Positions 5,107 through 5,568 of a stretch of 5,568 nt of DNA are shown piece after piece. A program made the position numbers and the translations under genes. The stretch's first letter is position 1; each line of letters opens with the position of its first letter. Below the pieces are notes generated by a model. The model was not told the origin of the DNA, did not search any database, and saw nothing but the letters and a program-made list of their open reading frames with translations. The DNA lies in NCBI GenBank assembly GCA_030618945.1, contig JAUXCI010000177.1:1-5568 (forward strand). Reading direction: 5' to 3'. The DNA is from Flavobacteriaceae bacterium. GTDB taxonomy: Bacteria; Bacteroidota; Bacteroidia; Flavobacteriales; Flavobacteriaceae.

Positions 5107-5568
5107 CTAACGTAAAATCTCCTCTATCACCTTCCCAGTATTGCCATTAGGGAATTCGATCTGTAACAAATTTGAAATGGTAGGAGCAATATCAATGATC
5201 TCAACTTTCTTTCTGCTTCTTCCTTTTTTAATTCCTTTTCCAAAAAACATAAGTGGAACATGAGTATCATAACTGAAGCCTGAGCCATGCGTGGATCCCG
5301 TATGCCAATATGAAATAGTGGCAGGATTGGGAACCATCAAAACATCACCAGATAATTTTTGATTATAGCCATTTTGCAAATGGTTTAAAATACCTTTCGT
5401 AAACTCTGTGTTTTGAAGCGTTTTTGCTGTCACCACCTTGTGGATTCCCTTATAATTAATTAAGTCATCCGCCAGCTTCTGCCCTACCATTGCGGCATCA
5501 AGTTTAAGCTCTTTTAGGACCTCTCTATTAAAAAAAATTTGATTGTTTGATACATTCTCAATGATATC
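5107..5568 (-). CDS. Alkaline phosphatase superfamily protein (PafA-like), C-terminal part only
   Basis: The frame is open from the right edge to a TAG at 5107-5109, giving the last 153 residues; the start lies beyond the window, and the internal Met codon at 5488-5490 is not the start. The segment THGSGFSYDTHVPLMFFG (visible residues 93-110), then GKGIKKG, VEIIDIAPTISNLL and IEFPNGNTGKVIEEIL, is the typical C-terminus of the Bacteroidota PafA-like alkaline phosphatase/phosphodiesterase family. The His in DTHVP (visible residue 103) corresponds to a zinc ligand of the active site in PafA. SGDVLMVPNPA (73-83) is the conserved strand before it. Full-length relatives are about 540-550 residues, periplasmic or lipid-anchored, and release phosphate from organic monoesters. 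The metal-binding Asp residues and nucleophile Thr are outside the window, so substrate class (monoesterase or phosphodiesterase) is undetermined. The gene converges on the helicase, and the hairpin at 5045-5075 is its likely terminator. Confidence 0.87.
   Translation of the reverse strand, partial: DIIENVSNNQIFFNREVLKELKLDAAMVGQKLADDLINYKGIHKVVTAKTLQNTEFTKGILNHLQNGYNQKLSGDVLMVPNPATISYWHTGSTHGSGFSYDTHVPLMFFGKGIKKGRSRKKVEIIDIAPTISNLLQIEFPNGNTGKVIEEILR

Overview
The window looks like a chromosomal segment from a member of the Flavobacteriia (phylum Bacteroidota). The DNA is AT-rich. Several upstream regions carry matches to the Bacteroidota -7 box TAnnTTTG, and leaders are A-rich with little Shine-Dalgarno character. 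The proteins also fit: a flavobacterial propeller sensor-regulator, a lipoprotein with an acidic sequence right after its lipidated cysteine, and the C-terminus of a PafA-like alkaline phosphatase. No IS element, CRISPR array, tRNA or rRNA was found.

Layout: (1) 1-719, minus strand, the N-terminal part of a large periplasmic-sensor regulator of the triple-tyrosine/LuxR type, running off the left edge. (2) 720-1105, a 386-bp AT-rich gap with a likely -7 box for that regulator and an orphan sigma-54-like motif. (3) 1106-2125, minus strand, a LacI-family repressor with a GTG start. (4) 2279-2668, plus strand, a DUF302 protein divergent from the repressor, with a terminator hairpin that overlaps its stop codon. 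(5) 2729-3283, minus strand, an unrecognised lipoprotein, convergent with the DUF302 gene. (6) 3363-4703, plus strand, a DEAD-box-type RNA helicase with DEVD in place of DEAD, divergent from the lipoprotein and with a clear promoter. (7) 4704-5106, a 403-bp non-coding region holding two tandem copies of a roughly 110-nt element, each ending in the same CTCTCCA/TGGAGAG hairpin plus T-run. (8) 5107-5568, minus strand, the C-terminal 153 residues of an alkaline phosphatase superfamily enzyme, running off the right edge.

Nearly every gene appears to be its own transcription unit, with alternating orientation and separate intergenic signals, so there is no obvious multi-gene pathway. The two regulators at the left belong to families often found beside carbohydrate-uptake loci in Bacteroidota, but no transporter or glycoside hydrolase gene is visible, so their targets are unknown. 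The item most worth following is the tandem element at 4758-5075. It may be a pair of duplicated small RNAs or 3'-UTR elements, and its second copy can also terminate the convergent phosphatase gene.
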